64,000 nucleotides of DNA from NCBI GenBank assembly GCA_014896295.1, contig JADBKR010000008.1, positions 372,001 through 436,000 on the forward strand, in the 5' to 3' direction. Of this stretch, positions 1 to 9,295 are shown piece after piece. A program made the translations under genes and the position numbers. The DNA is from Limnochordaceae bacterium (GTDB taxonomy: Bacteria > Bacillota > Limnochordia > Limnochordales > Geochordaceae). The notes under the pieces were generated by a model. That model was not told where the DNA came from and ran no database searches. It was given only the letters and a program-made list of their open reading frames with translations. The first letter of the stretch is position 1, and each line of letters begins with the position of its first letter.

Positions 1-2806
1 CGACCTTGGGGGCGGGGCCTGCCGGCGAAGGCTGGCCCGGGGCCCCGGCGAACGGGCTGCCGCCGGCCCAGACCAGGAAGCGCCCCCGGCGCACGGCGAG
101 CTTCCCGGAAAGGGTGGGCCAGCGCTCCGGCGAGAGGACGCCGGACCAGCGGAGCTCCCCGTCGAACAGCCCGGAAAGCTCCAGGCTCTCCACCGGCCGT
201 CCTCCGATCGATGCCTGCCGTACCAGCAGGCGCAAATCGACCGGGTCGAGCGCGACCGGCCAGATCGACGCGAGGCCGGCACTGCCCGAGAGGGTCAAGC
301 TGCCACCCGTCGCCAGCCGGGCCTGGCCCGTCTCCACCCGGATGCTGCGCCCCTGGATACCCAGGGCCACCGCCACGTCTTCGAGTGCCGTCAACCGCCC
401 GTCGGAGGAAGCGACCCGCTGCGCCTGGAAGCGCAGCCCGCCCCTGGCATCGGGCGCATCCAGGCGCCCCGTGATGGCCAGCTGCCCGGTCAGCCCGCCT
501 CCCTGGATCTCCCACTGCGGCATCCACTCCCGCACGAGCTCCAGGGGAAAACGCTGCATGGTGACCTGGACGTCCAGGTTGGTGGGGCGGGAGGCGACCC
601 CCGGCCACGGTACGGGGACGAGGCCCGCCGCCCTGGCCACCTCCTGGCCCTGGACGTCGATACGAAGATCCTGCAGCCGCAACCCTTCGGGGAGCATGAC
701 CAGCCGGCCGGCGGCGGAGGCGCCAGGTGGCACCCCGGCCGCCTGGGCAAGGCGCAGCTGGACCTGCCCGGACCACTTCTGCATGTCCACGTCGGCGCTC
801 AGCGAGCCCTCCAGCTCGCCGCCCTTGATCCGCGCTCCGGTGACCACCCACCGGCTCGCCCCCAGATCCGCCCGCAGCGGCACCGCCACGTCGCCGAGCT
901 GCCGGTCGAAAGCCGCCAGGTGGCGGGCGCTCAACTGCCCGGTCAGCACGCCGCCCTGGAGCCGGCCGGAGAAAGCCGCCTGGCCCCGCACGCCGCGCAG
1001 CCACGGGCGCAGGGCGACCCCGCCCAGGTCGATGAGGTCGCCGGTCACGGCGTAGGCGTCGGGACCGGTGCGGGCCATCTCCACCGTCCCGTCCGGGCCG
1101 TCGAAGCGGGCCAGCGCGACGATCGGCTGGGGCTGCGCGCCCGAGAGCGTCCAGACGAGGCGCGTCTCGAAGCTGCCGGTCAGCTGCCCGCGGGGAGCAG
1201 GGGGACGGGAGCCTCCCGCGGGCTCGCCCTCGGGCGCTCCCGATGGGCGCAGCATGGCGGAGACCGCGGTCACCGCCTCGGTCGAGGCTACCCCTTCGAG
1301 CGTCCCCGACAGGTCCAGCACGACCTGCGCGTCCTGGAACGCCGCGCCCGCGGCCGCCGGAGCGGACGGCCCCCACCATACCTTCGAGGAGATGGTCAGA
1401 AGACCGCTGCCCATCTCGACCGTAGCCGGCTCGACGCTCAAGCGCCCCTCGCTCATGTTGGCCTCCACCGAGAGCGCGGCGCTACCGGCGGCCACGTCGA
1501 GCAGCCGCCCCGAGGGCGTGTGGACCTCGCCCGAGACCCGCCACGGCCCCGAGGCCGACCCGGTCACCTCGCCTCGAGCGTCCACGCTGCTGACGCGGTA
1601 GGCGGGCCACCAGGGCACGTCATCCATGGGAGTGAGCCCCGTGAGCTCGAAGGGAATCACCGTCGTGAACGGCCACGCCCCGCTGACCTGCCCCGAGAAG
1701 CGCCCCTGCACGTTGCCCTTGGACAGGCGTCCGTCGGCGATCTGCACCGCACGGGGCTGCTGCACCACGGTGAAGCTCGCTACGGCGCCGATCAGGTGCT
1801 GAGGCCACACCCGTTCGGCCGCTGCCGGAGCCTTCCCGGTCGCCTCCAGCCGGACCGCCACGGGAGGCAGCCCCTGAGCGAGCCACGGGCCCTTGGCCGT
1901 GAAGCTCCCTCGCAAAGCCGGCAGCTCGGCCGACGCATCCGTCTCCACGGCGCCGTCCAAAGCCAGGTTGAGCGTACCGTCGCGAGCCAGGGCCACCGCT
2001 GCCTGCGCCGAAAGGCGCAGCCCCTTCGATCGCGCCGCCAGCCGCTGCACGTCCACTCGATCGTCGCTCACCGAGGCCGAAAAGATCGCCTCGACGTCCC
2101 CGAGGGTAACGGTGCCCTCGGCGCTGAGCGCGCCGTCGGCCGCGCGCCGGAGCTGTCCGCGCGTCTGCCACCGGGTCCGGGAAGTCGCGCCGGTCCCCGG
2201 GACGCCCAGCTCTTCCCAGGTCCCCTCCAGGCTCCACGAAAGCGCGTCGCCCGGCTTCATCCACTCCAGCTGGGAGCGGTTGGCCTGCACCCATTGCATC
2301 GCCTGCAGGACGGCATCCCTGGCACTCTTGACCATCTCCGAGACGGACGGGGGAGCCGCCTTCTTGTCGGGCTCCTTGCCGGCCTCCTGGGCAGCCGCGG
2401 GCGGATCCGGCGCCCTGGCCGAGGTCCGCACCAGCACCTGGCTGGCCTCGAGACGCCGGATGGCCCGCTCCGGATGGGCGTAATGGGCGACGATCGCGGG
2501 AAGGTCGACGCCCACCTTGATGCCCGGAGCGAACAGGCGTGCCTGCTCGTCCATCACGATCTGTACCGGAGCCACCCGCACGCCCGGCGGAAACGTGAGC
2601 GAAACGCTCCCGACCCGCACCGTCTGGTCGTTTCCGCCGGCAGAGGCCTCGATCGCTCTCGCCACGGCCATGCTCAGGCGCCGGTTGATGGCGGGAAGCG
2701 CCCATGCCCCTGCAGCCAGCGATGACGCGACGAAGGCCGCCAGGGCTACCAATAGCCACCAGCCGCGGGTGCGCCGGGTCCCGGATGAAACGTGAGCCCT
2801 CTGCAT
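1..2806 (-). CDS. TamB/AsmA-like envelope protein, N-terminal part (cut by window edge)
   Basis: An open minus-strand frame runs from an ATG at 2806 off the left edge (about 935 codons visible). It begins with a short basic segment and one membrane anchor (WWLLVALAAFVASSLAAG, about residues 16-33). A long series of beta-rich segments follows, of the type G-x-L/V-x-G-x-hydrophobic, with repeated phrases such as 'LSGTLEG', 'FSGRLQGG' and 'LTGQLAITGRLD'. This matches AsmA/TamB/YhdP-like proteins, which form long hydrophobic grooves in the periplasm and are linked to lipid or outer-membrane protein transport in diderms. It lies 131 bp downstream of the S55-domain gene and in the same direction, probably the same operon. 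The family is supported by architecture only; the diagnostic C-terminus is outside the window. Confidence 0.7.
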   Translation of the reverse strand, partial: MQRAHVSSGTRRTRGWWLLVALAAFVASSLAAGAWALPAINRRLSMAVARAIEASAGGNDQTVRVGSVSLTFPPGVRVAPVQIVMDEQARLFAPGIKVGVDLPAIVAHYAHPERAIRRLEASQVLVRTSARAPDPPAAAQEAGKEPDKKAAPPSVSEMVKSARDAVLQAMQWVQANRSQLEWMKPGDALSWSLEGTWEELGVPGTGATSRTRWQTRGQLRRAADGALSAEGTVTLGDVEAIFSASVSDDRVDVQRLAARSKGLRLSAQAAVALARDGTLNLALDGAVETDASAELPALRGSFTAKGPWLAQGLPPVAVRLEATGKAPAAAERVWPQHLIGAVASFTVVQQPRAVQIADGRLSKGNVQGRFSGQVSGAWPFTTVIPFELTGLTPMDDVPWWPAYRVSSVDARGEVTGSASGPWRVSGEVHTPSGRLLDVAAGSAALSVEANMSEGRLSVEPATVEMGSGLLTISSKVWWGPSAPAAAGAAFQDAQVVLDLSGTLEGVASTEAVTAVSAMLRPSGAPEGEPAGGSRPPAPRGQLTGSFETRLVWTLSGAQPQPIVALARFDGPDGTVEMARTGPDAYAVTGDLIDLGGVALRPWLRGVRGQAAFSGRLQGGVLTGQLSARHLAAFDRQLGDVAVPLRADLGASRWVVTGARIKGGELEGSLSADVDMQKWSGQVQLRLAQAAGVPPGASAAGRLVMLPEGLRLQDLRIDVQGQEVARAAGLVPVPWPGVASRPTNLDVQVTMQRFPLELVREWMPQWEIQGGGLTGQLAITGRLDAPDARGGLRFQAQRVASSDGRLTALEDVAVALGIQGRSIRVETGQARLATGGSLTLSGSAGLASIWPVALDPVDLRLLVRQASIGGRPVESLELSGLFDGELRWSGVLSPERWPTLSGKLAVRRGRFLVWAGGSPFAGAPGQPSPAGPAPKV

Positions 2807-2937
2807 AGCGATGACCGTCAAGGGGATTCTTCGGATCTTCTGCTCTTCCCGCCTAGAAAAGCTTCCAATGGTTGGCGCTAAGTGCCAGCATACGCCAACG
2901 CGTGGTCAGATGCCAGGGGTGCGCGGCCGATCGGGAC

Positions 2938-5040
2938 TCACGTCCCGGACGACCCGGTGGGCCCGGCCGGCGGCTTTTGGGACGGCGCAGCGCCGTCGCC
3001 GCCGTTGGGCTCGGAGGGGGCCGGGGCCTCCACGATCTCGAGGTCGAAGTCGGCGCTGCCCTCGACGACCCACGGGGTGAGCAACGTGGCCTTGACCGGC
3101 TCCCCCGGCTCGCGTGGGGCCGCCTTCTCTTGCTTACCCTTGGCGCCCTGGCTCTCCGACGGCATCCGGCCGGTCGAAGCCGCCGGTGGATCCTGCGCCC
3201 CGGTCGGATGCCCGTCGGGTGTACCCTGCACGTCGAAGCCCGGGTAAAACTCGGCCACGACCTGGTTGTTTTTCTCCCGCTCGCTGAGCGCCTCGATGAG
3301 CTTGTCGAGGCTGCTCGGCACCTGTTGCTGCTCCTGGTCGCCCTGGGCGCCCTCGTCCTGGGTGCCCGCCGGAGGCGCCTCGCCCGTGATCAGGCTCGCC
3401 ACCTCCGGCGGCAACGTGAACGCCGCCGCCGACCCTCCCCGCACGGTGACCGTCACCGTACCGGGCAAGGCGTCCTTGGGGATCTGCAGCGTGAGGATGC
3501 GGGTCTGGCGCTGGCCACGATACGGCAGGAGCTCGACCTCTACCCCCACCCGGTCCCCGGGCCGTGCCGTCTTGGCCAGCGGCTGTGCCTTGACGATGGC
3601 AGCCGTCTGGCGTCCGGGGTCGACCTCTACCTCGAGCTCGACCGAGCGCACCCCGATATCCTGGAACCTGTTGAACATCAGCGCCTGCAAGGTGTCGAGG
3701 AAGTCTCCCAGCAGCCGGGCCGACACGTCGAACCGGCTGTAGTACATGTTGTCGCGGCTGTAGGTGCCGCCGTCCGGGAGCTCCTTGCCGGTGATGCGGA
3801 AGATGACCCGTGCCGTGCCAGGGCCGATGCGGTCGAGCCCCCGGTCGAGCGCCTCCAGCGACGTGATGGCCACCAGGGGGATGGTCAGGAGTTCGTCGCG
3901 CACCACGCTCGCCTTCAACGTCCGCGAGCGGTTGGACGCGCGATCGGTGAGCGTCACGGCGAGCTGGACGGCGTCGGGCATGACCCCGGTCCGCCCGGCC
4001 ACCGCCGCCCGGCGGTCCTCCCGCAAGACGCCCGTGGTCGTCATGAGGCTCCCCAGCTTGAAGGGCACGTTGACCGCCTTGACGGTCCGGAAGATGTACG
4101 CCGGGCCGGCGAAGAAGTCGACCGCTCCGGCCTGCAGGAAGGGGTGCCCGAATCCCACGAACCGGTCGCCGTCGACGTAGGTGACCGTACCGATGGCCGT
4201 CAGCTCCACGTCGCCCTGCACGAGGCTCACGCCGAACGCGCTGCCGGGTTGCAGGGGAGGAGCCGGCCCGAGGTCGGAAGAGGCGGCGCCCGTGGGTGCC
4301 GCCAGGCCCGTCCCTGCAGCGGCGCCGGCCCCGCCCGGCACCATCAGCAGCCGGTACGGAGCGAACAGCCGCTCGATCGCGGCCGTGGCGCGAGGGCCGA
4401 ATCCGGACAGCATGAGAGGGGTGGAGACGGGCACCATCACGGCCGTGTCGTGGCCTGCGCCGAGCTTGATCCGGTGGGCATCCGAGGCGTCCCGGGCGAA
4501 GGCGACCCGGCGGTAGGCGGGCAGCCCGGACGTCGCCGCTCCCGCCGCACCCTCCGAGCGCACTGGAAGCTCCGTCGACAGCCGGTCGAGCACCTGGAGC
4601 ATGTCGCCGATGGGGGTCACGAAGCCGACGGTGTGGTCGGTGAACTCGAACCCGAAGCCGATGGCCCCCAAGAGCCGCCCGTTGACGTAAACCGGGCTGC
4701 CGCTCATGCCGGCCGCGATCCCCCCGCTGCGCTCGATCGGGGCCCCGCTCACCTTGACCAGGATCAGGTCGCCCGCCGGCCCTGCCCGCCGTACCACTCC
4801 GAGGACGTCCACATCGAAGCGCTCGATGCGGGTGCCCTCCACCACCGTCAGGCCGTATCCCTTGAGCCCGGGCTTGACCTCGTCCAGCGGGTAGGTGGCA
4901 GCCGCTGCCCCGAAGGCCGGGCCGGCTGCCACGGCGACGCCCACCAGCGCCGCGAGGATCGCCCACCACACCACGGTCCCGCCGCGGCGGATGCCGCTTC
5001 GCAGCTCTCCCGCCGCGGGGGACCCGCCCCTGTGCCGCAC
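2938..5040 (-). CDS. Exported SpoIVB-type S55 peptidase domain protein
   Basis: 700 aa from a GTG at 5040, preceded by an AAAGGA-type ribosome site. A membrane/signal segment (WWAILAALVGVAVAAG, 25-40) is followed by a conserved block with GMSGSPVY at 111-118 (likely nucleophile Ser115). A second conserved block, VGFGHPF, holds His299. SpoIVB of Bacillus, the type member of family S55, uses a Ser/His pair of this kind to signal across the forespore membrane. Here no PDZ domain is seen, the Ser motif comes before the His motif, and a long beta-rich region fills residues 320-600 before an acidic, low-complexity tail. This resembles the larger S55-domain proteins of diderms rather than true SpoIVB. 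It starts 14 bp after flgJ, so it is probably co-transcribed with the flagellar genes. The substrate is unknown. Confidence 0.82.
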   Translation of the reverse strand: MRHRGGSPAAGELRSGIRRGGTVVWWAILAALVGVAVAAGPAFGAAAATYPLDEVKPGLKGYGLTVVEGTRIERFDVDVLGVVRRAGPAGDLILVKVSGAPIERSGGIAAGMSGSPVYVNGRLLGAIGFGFEFTDHTVGFVTPIGDMLQVLDRLSTELPVRSEGAAGAATSGLPAYRRVAFARDASDAHRIKLGAGHDTAVMVPVSTPLMLSGFGPRATAAIERLFAPYRLLMVPGGAGAAAGTGLAAPTGAASSDLGPAPPLQPGSAFGVSLVQGDVELTAIGTVTYVDGDRFVGFGHPFLQAGAVDFFAGPAYIFRTVKAVNVPFKLGSLMTTTGVLREDRRAAVAGRTGVMPDAVQLAVTLTDRASNRSRTLKASVVRDELLTIPLVAITSLEALDRGLDRIGPGTARVIFRITGKELPDGGTYSRDNMYYSRFDVSARLLGDFLDTLQALMFNRFQDIGVRSVELEVEVDPGRQTAAIVKAQPLAKTARPGDRVGVEVELLPYRGQRQTRILTLQIPKDALPGTVTVTVRGGSAAAFTLPPEVASLITGEAPPAGTQDEGAQGDQEQQQVPSSLDKLIEALSEREKNNQVVAEFYPGFDVQGTPDGHPTGAQDPPAASTGRMPSESQGAKGKQEKAAPREPGEPVKATLLTPWVVEGSADFDLEIVEAPAPSEPNGGDGAAPSQKPPAGPTGSSGT

Positions 5041-5054
5041 AGGCTGCCGTCCTT

Positions 5055-5552
5055 TCAGACGAGGGAGCCTCTGCCCGAGGTCACCCCCTGCGTGGAGCGA
5101 GCATTCTCCCCGGAAGGCGCCGCCCCCTCTGACGCGTCACGGGAAAACTGTTCGAGGAGAAGGTCCGCCAGCTGTCCCGCTCCATGCCCGACCAGCATGC
5201 CCGCCAGCATGTCGGTGAACCACCCGCCGTACACGCCGGAAGCGAATCCCTCACCGAAGAGGCCCGAACCACTCCCCGGCTTCAGCGCCTCGTCGATCAA
5301 GGTCGCCCACAACCGGGCCTCCAGCTGCCGGGCGGCCCAGACCAGCCCCTGCCGATCCATGGGGATTTGATCCGGCCGCATGCCGCCAGGGGGCTCGACG
5401 TCGAGCAGCTCCTGCGCCAGGACGTCCGCGAAGCGCCCTCCCTCCGCCCCCGGACCAGACGGCCGCGCCACCGCGGCCCCGCTGCTCGGCCTTCGCGCAA
5501 TGTGCCCCGCGATCGGCCTGCTCCATGAGCCCACTGCAGAGGCGGCCTGCAC
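5055..5552 (-). CDS. flgJ: Flagellar rod-binding protein FlgJ (N-terminal domain only)
   Basis: 165 aa. I chose the GTG at 5552: it sits directly after the flgI stop (TGAC-GTG) and has GGAGGT eight bases upstream, inside the flgI 3' end. The frame is open further upstream, but that part lies inside flgI. The core (about residues 45-140) has the rod-binding FlgJ pattern: a helix with 'FADVLAQELLD', then 'LWATLIDEALKPGSGSGLFGEGFASGVYGGWFTDMLA'. The C-terminal glucosaminidase domain of enteric FlgJ is absent, as in many bacteria that use a separate hydrolase. It should act as the rod cap/scaffold in the periplasm. It is translationally coupled to flgI and followed by the S55-domain gene. Confidence 0.85.
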   Translation of the reverse strand: MQAASAVGSWSRPIAGHIARRPSSGAAVARPSGPGAEGGRFADVLAQELLDVEPPGGMRPDQIPMDRQGLVWAARQLEARLWATLIDEALKPGSGSGLFGEGFASGVYGGWFTDMLAGMLVGHGAGQLADLLLEQFSRDASEGAAPSGENARSTQGVTSGRGSLV

Positions 5553-5553
5553 G

Positions 5554-6699
5554 TCACTGCACCTCCAGGCGGGCGTAAAGCGCCCCGGCGGCCTGCATCG
5601 CCTCGAGGATGGCAATGAGATCCTTCGGCGCCACCGCCGCCGCGTTGAGCGCGTCGACCAGCTCTCCGATGGTGGCTCCCGAGAGAAGCGCCACGTGGCT
5701 CTCCGGCTGCTGCAGGTCCCCCGGCCATGCCGCGGGTGTCGGCTGCGCGCCGACCTGCACCCGTACGGCGCCGTGGGCCACCGCCACCGGTGCGATGCGT
5801 ACCTGGTGGCCCAACACCACGGTACCCGTCCGCTCGTTGATCACGACCCGCGCCGGGATGGCAGGGGTGATGGTCAGCTCCTCGATCCTGGCCAGGAGTG
5901 CCGCCGGGTCGTTTTGATAAGCCCGCGGCAATCTCACCGTGACCACGGCGCCGTCCGAGGTGAAGGCGGAGGGCGATCCCAGGGCCTGGTTGATGGCCTG
6001 GACCACCCGGGCTGCCGTGACGAAATCGGGGTCGTAGAGGACCAGCCGGATCGCGCCTTCCTGCGCGACCGTCGCGTCCACGGCGCGCTCGACGATGGCG
6101 CCCGACGGGATGCTGCCCACCGTGGGGTGCACCCGTTCCCGGGTCAGCGAGCGGGCGGTCGACCCGCCGAGGATCAGGTTCCCCTGGGCCACCGCGTAGA
6201 CCTCGCCGTCGGCGCCGGTGAGCGGCGTCTGCAACAATACGCCACCCGCCAGGCTGCGGGCGTCGCCCATCGAGGAGACCGTCACGTCGAGCCGGTCCCC
6301 CGGCCGGGCCAGGGGCGGGAGCAGGGCCGTCACCATCACTGCGGCGACGTTGCGGGGGCGCAGCAGGGCGGGGTCGATGTTGAGGCCGAAGTTGCGCAGC
6401 ATGTTGGCGAACATCTGCACGTGCACCGCCGACGTCCGGCCGTCGCCGGTCCCGTCGAGCCCTACGACCAGCCCCATGCCGACCAGCTGGTTGGGCCTCA
6501 GGCCCTCCACCCGCACGAGGTCCCCCACCCGTACCATGGGGGCCTGCACCGCCTGGGCCTGCACCGCCGGGGTCCCTTCCGGCACCGGGGCACCCGCTTC
6601 CTGCGCCTCGACCGGCGCGAAGGCAGCGCCGGCCAATAGCATCCCGAGCGCCGCCCCCCACAGCAGGCCGCATCCCTTCTCCCTACCTGCGAGCCTCAT
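5554..6699 (-). CDS. flgI: Flagellar P-ring protein FlgI
   Basis: 381 aa from the ATG at 6699, which has GGGAGGG eight bases upstream; an in-frame ATG 15 bases earlier lacks this. A Sec signal peptide (about residues 1-33, ending ...PVEAQE) precedes the FlgI core. Typical blocks are 'RVGDLVRVEGLRPNQLVGMGLVVGL', 'FANMLRNFGL', 'NVAAVMVTALLPP' and 'GDRLDVTVSSMGDARSLAGGVLL'. FlgI builds the bushing around the distal rod in the peptidoglycan layer of diderm flagella; monoderm Bacillota lack it. It sits between flgH and flgJ, in the order flgA-flgH-flgI-flgJ. Length and motifs are normal for the family. Confidence 0.96.
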   Translation of the reverse strand: MRLAGREKGCGLLWGAALGMLLAGAAFAPVEAQEAGAPVPEGTPAVQAQAVQAPMVRVGDLVRVEGLRPNQLVGMGLVVGLDGTGDGRTSAVHVQMFANMLRNFGLNIDPALLRPRNVAAVMVTALLPPLARPGDRLDVTVSSMGDARSLAGGVLLQTPLTGADGEVYAVAQGNLILGGSTARSLTRERVHPTVGSIPSGAIVERAVDATVAQEGAIRLVLYDPDFVTAARVVQAINQALGSPSAFTSDGAVVTVRLPRAYQNDPAALLARIEELTITPAIPARVVINERTGTVVLGHQVRIAPVAVAHGAVRVQVGAQPTPAAWPGDLQQPESHVALLSGATIGELVDALNAAAVAPKDLIAILEAMQAAGALYARLEVQ

Positions 6700-6750
6700 G
6701 GCCGGCCCTCCCATGCTCGTCCCCTCGCCTGCGCCGCCCGCGTCTCACCC

Positions 6751-7380
6751 TCAAAACAGCCATCCGAACATCCGGGTGAGGATGCCGGGCTTTTGCGGAG
6801 CTCCCAGCGCCCCATCTCCCTGGACGGAGATGCGGGCATCCGCCACGTAGGTGGAAAGGACCGTGTTGTCGCTCGAGATGTCCTCGGGGCGGACCACCCC
6901 GGTCAACACGATCTCCTGCTTCTCCTCGTTGATGACGATCGTCTGGCGTCCCTCAATGGCCAGCGCACCGTTGGGCAGGACCTCGGTCACCCTGGCCGTC
7001 ATCTGCGCCTTCACGCTGCCCGTCCGGGCCGAGCGGCCGTCGCCCTTGAACTCCGTGGAGCCGGAACCCCCGATGAGGGGCAGCGCCTGCAGCAGCCCCT
7101 GCCCGGGGCCCACCTGGAGCTGGCCGTCCCGCGTGGAACCGGTCGAAGCCGACGCGGCGGCTTCGGCCCGTTCCACGATGATGATGGTGAGCAGATCCCC
7201 CACGCCCCGGGCACGGGCGTCGGCGAACAGGCCGATGGCGCCGCCCTTCTTCTCGGCGCGGGCCCACAGCGACTCCGCCTGCGCCCCGGACGAGCCTGCC
7301 AGCGCGGCTGCCGCGGCCACGGCGAAGGCCAGGCCGCAAGCAGCCGCCACCCTACCCAACCGCTTCGCCCTGCACTGCAT
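6751..7380 (-). CDS. flgH: Flagellar L-ring protein FlgH
   Basis: 209 aa from the ATG at 7380, with GGGAG eleven bases upstream; a GTG at 7392 is possible but its spacing is too short. A signal peptide ends near 'GSSGAQA-ES'. The mature part shows FlgH features: 'SLWARA', 'ARARGVGDLLTIIIVERAEA', 'FKGDGRSARTGSVKAQMTARVTEVLPNGALAIEGRQTIVINEEKQEIVLTGVVRPEDISSDNTVLS' (quoted in the family order, not one motif). It forms the outer-membrane ring of the flagellar bushing. Proteobacterial FlgH is a lipoprotein, but no lipobox cysteine is present here. The only cysteines (near positions 3 and 15) lie before or within the signal segment, so anchoring must differ. Confidence 0.95.
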   Translation of the reverse strand: MQCRAKRLGRVAAACGLAFAVAAAAALAGSSGAQAESLWARAEKKGGAIGLFADARARGVGDLLTIIIVERAEAAASASTGSTRDGQLQVGPGQGLLQALPLIGGSGSTEFKGDGRSARTGSVKAQMTARVTEVLPNGALAIEGRQTIVINEEKQEIVLTGVVRPEDISSDNTVLSTYVADARISVQGDGALGAPQKPGILTRMFGWLF

Positions 7381-7398
7381 CGGCAGTCTCACTCCCTG

Positions 7399-8295
7399 CT
7401 ACGGCCCCTGGCCGATGACGGCCTGCTCCGTGCTCACCAGCAGCGCCTGCACGACCGCTTCGGAGCTGGCGCTCTTGACCGGCACGTACTCTCCGACCCG
7501 GGCGGCTCTTTGGGTCACGGCCCGCACCTGCACCGTGATGGGGCCTCGCCGGACGATCAGGGTCACCGGGGTCCCGGCTGCGACGGCAGGGCCGCCCTCC
7601 GCGACCGGGCCGGCCTCGGGCAGCGGGTCTGCCACCTGGGGGAAGGCGCCGGCCGCCGGGGCACCCGCTTCTGCGAGGGTCGTGCGGATCCAGTACCGCC
7701 GGCTCGACGACGCTCCCGAGATCTCCAGCACGAAGACGGCCGTGCCGGCCCGCAAGAACGGCGGGCCGTCCACCACCCGCACCGAGGGCTCGGCCGAGTC
7801 GGACACCATGTCGGCCGCCATCGCGACATCGGCCACCCGCAGGGCAGGTCCCCGCTGCTCGGCTCCCTGCCGGGAGGAGAGGTACGCCTCGATGGCCTGC
7901 ACCACCCGCTCCCTGTCGACGGGTAAACCGGCGCGCTCGACGAGCACTTCCGCCGGGCCGGGGACCCACGTCACCGCCGCCGGGTCGATGATGCGGGCCT
8001 GGCGCAACCGGAGCACCACGAACTCCCGGCTGATGGACCGCGAAAGCCCGGGCAGCGGAGCCGGGCCGATGAAGATGCCGGCGATCTGCTGCCACGCCTC
8101 CGGGTCGCCGCCCTGCAGCTCGGCGACGTCGGCCAGCCGCACCTCGGGCGCCTCCACCCGGGCCTGCGCCCGCAAGGCCAGCTGCACGCCCCCGCCGGGC
8201 GCCGGCGTGGCCCAGGCCGGCTGCGCCGCGCCGGCCGCCAGGATGCCTGCCACGCAAAGCGCCGCCGTCCACCGCCCGAGCGCTCCGCCCATCAT
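7399..8295 (-). CDS. flgA: Flagellar P-ring assembly chaperone FlgA
   Basis: 298 aa from an ATG at 8295. The signal peptide (about 1-29) ends at '...AQPAWA-TP'. The rest contains the SAF-type domain found in FlgA, with 'PGLSRSISREFVVLRLRQARI' and a C-terminal block 'VTLIVRRGPITVQVRAVTQRAARVGEYVPVKSASSEAVVQALL' (family hallmark: rigid beta domain with V-x-V-R...G-x-x-I-x-V-x-N/S). FlgA is the periplasmic chaperone that helps FlgI assemble around the rod. It lies between flgG and flgH, spaced by 18 bp either side, and is clearly part of one ring-assembly transcription unit. Confidence 0.9.
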   Translation of the reverse strand: MMGGALGRWTAALCVAGILAAGAAQPAWATPAPGGGVQLALRAQARVEAPEVRLADVAELQGGDPEAWQQIAGIFIGPAPLPGLSRSISREFVVLRLRQARIIDPAAVTWVPGPAEVLVERAGLPVDRERVVQAIEAYLSSRQGAEQRGPALRVADVAMAADMVSDSAEPSVRVVDGPPFLRAGTAVFVLEISGASSSRRYWIRTTLAEAGAPAAGAFPQVADPLPEAGPVAEGGPAVAAGTPVTLIVRRGPITVQVRAVTQRAARVGEYVPVKSASSEAVVQALLVSTEQAVIGQGP

Positions 8296-8313
8296 CCCTC
8301 GCCCCGCTCAGCC

Positions 8314-9102
8314 TCAGCGCCGCAGGTTGTTGGCGGTGTTGAGCATGTCGTCCGACGCCTGGATCGCCTTGGAGTTGGCGTCGTACGCCCGTTGGGCCAG
8401 GATGAGGTTGACCATCTCCTCGACCACCTGCACGTTGGAGATCTCCAGGAAGCCCTGGGCCAGCGACCCGAACCCGTCGAGCCCCGGCTGCCCCACGATG
8501 GGCTGGCCGGAGGCGGCCGTGGCGAGGAAGAGGTTGCGCCCGTAATTGCGGAGCCCTGCCGGGTTGACGAACCGGGCGAGCTCCAGCTGGCCGACGGTTT
8601 GCGGCTCGTTGCTGCCCGGGTTGATCACGGAGACGGTGCCGTCGCTGGCCACCGAAACTTCCATGGCCTCCGGCGGGATGACGATCTCGGGTTCCAGCGC
8701 GAAGCCGTCGGAGGTGACCAGGCGCCCCTCGCTATCCTTCTTGAAGGCGCCATCGCGGGTGTAGGCAACGGTACCGTCCGGCATGAGGATCTGGAAGAAG
8801 CCGTCCCCTTCGATCACCAGGTCGAGAGGGTTGTCCGTCTCGCGGAACGTGCCCTGCGTGAAGATCTTCACCGTCGCCACGGGCCGCACCCCGTGGCCAA
8901 CCTGGAGGCCCGTGGGGATCTCCGCTCCGGCCGTCACGGGCGTCCCGGCGAAGCGCAGGGTCTGGTAGAGGAGGTCCTGGAAGTCCACCCGGGATTTCTT
9001 GAAGCCCCCGGTATTGACGTTGGCCAGGTTGTTGGCGATGGTGTCGATGGTGAACTGCTGCCCCACCATCCCCGAAGCCGCCGTCCACAACGAACGCATC
9101 AT
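8314..9102 (-). CDS. flgG: Flagellar distal rod protein FlgG
   Basis: 262 aa from the ATG at 9102 ([12 protein letters not shown]). Upstream in-frame codons are less likely because FlgG proteins begin with this motif. The N-terminal rod signature '[24 protein letters not shown]' and the C-terminal flg_bbr_C pattern '[30 protein letters not shown]' are complete, with the length of normal FlgG (about 260 aa). It forms the distal rod that passes through the P- and L-rings encoded just downstream. The Bacillus counterpart is flhP, also next to flhO and mbl. A 193-bp spacer separates it from flgF. Confidence 0.96.
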   Translation of the reverse strand: MMRSLWTAASGMVGQQFTIDTIANNLANVNTGGFKKSRVDFQDLLYQTLRFAGTPVTAGAEIPTGLQVGHGVRPVATVKIFTQGTFRETDNPLDLVIEGDGFFQILMPDGTVAYTRDGAFKKDSEGRLVTSDGFALEPEIVIPPEAMEVSVASDGTVSVINPGSNEPQTVGQLELARFVNPAGLRNYGRNLFLATAASGQPIVGQPGLDGFGSLAQGFLEISNVQVVEEMVNLILAQRAYDANSKAIQASDDMLNTANNLRR

Positions 9103-9295
9103 GGCCCTTCGTCCTGCCACCCTTCTCCGACGTGCCGGCGTACAGGAGGCGGGGAGCCGGTGCGATACGTGGGCGCCGCTTCCGTCGTTCGGCGGCGCAG
9201 GGCTTCTCGGGGGGAGGGGCTGGCACTGCCCCTCTCGGCGAGTCCGGCCCGGCGTCTCGGCTTTCCCGTCCCTGACGCTCGTGCTGCCCGGCGCG

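Noticed and set aside
2872-5370. Long plus-strand frame (832 codons) across the S55 and flgJ region
   Set aside because: It is antisense to two clear genes, with Arg/Gly/Pro-rich low-complexity sequence, as expected from GC-rich shadow frames.
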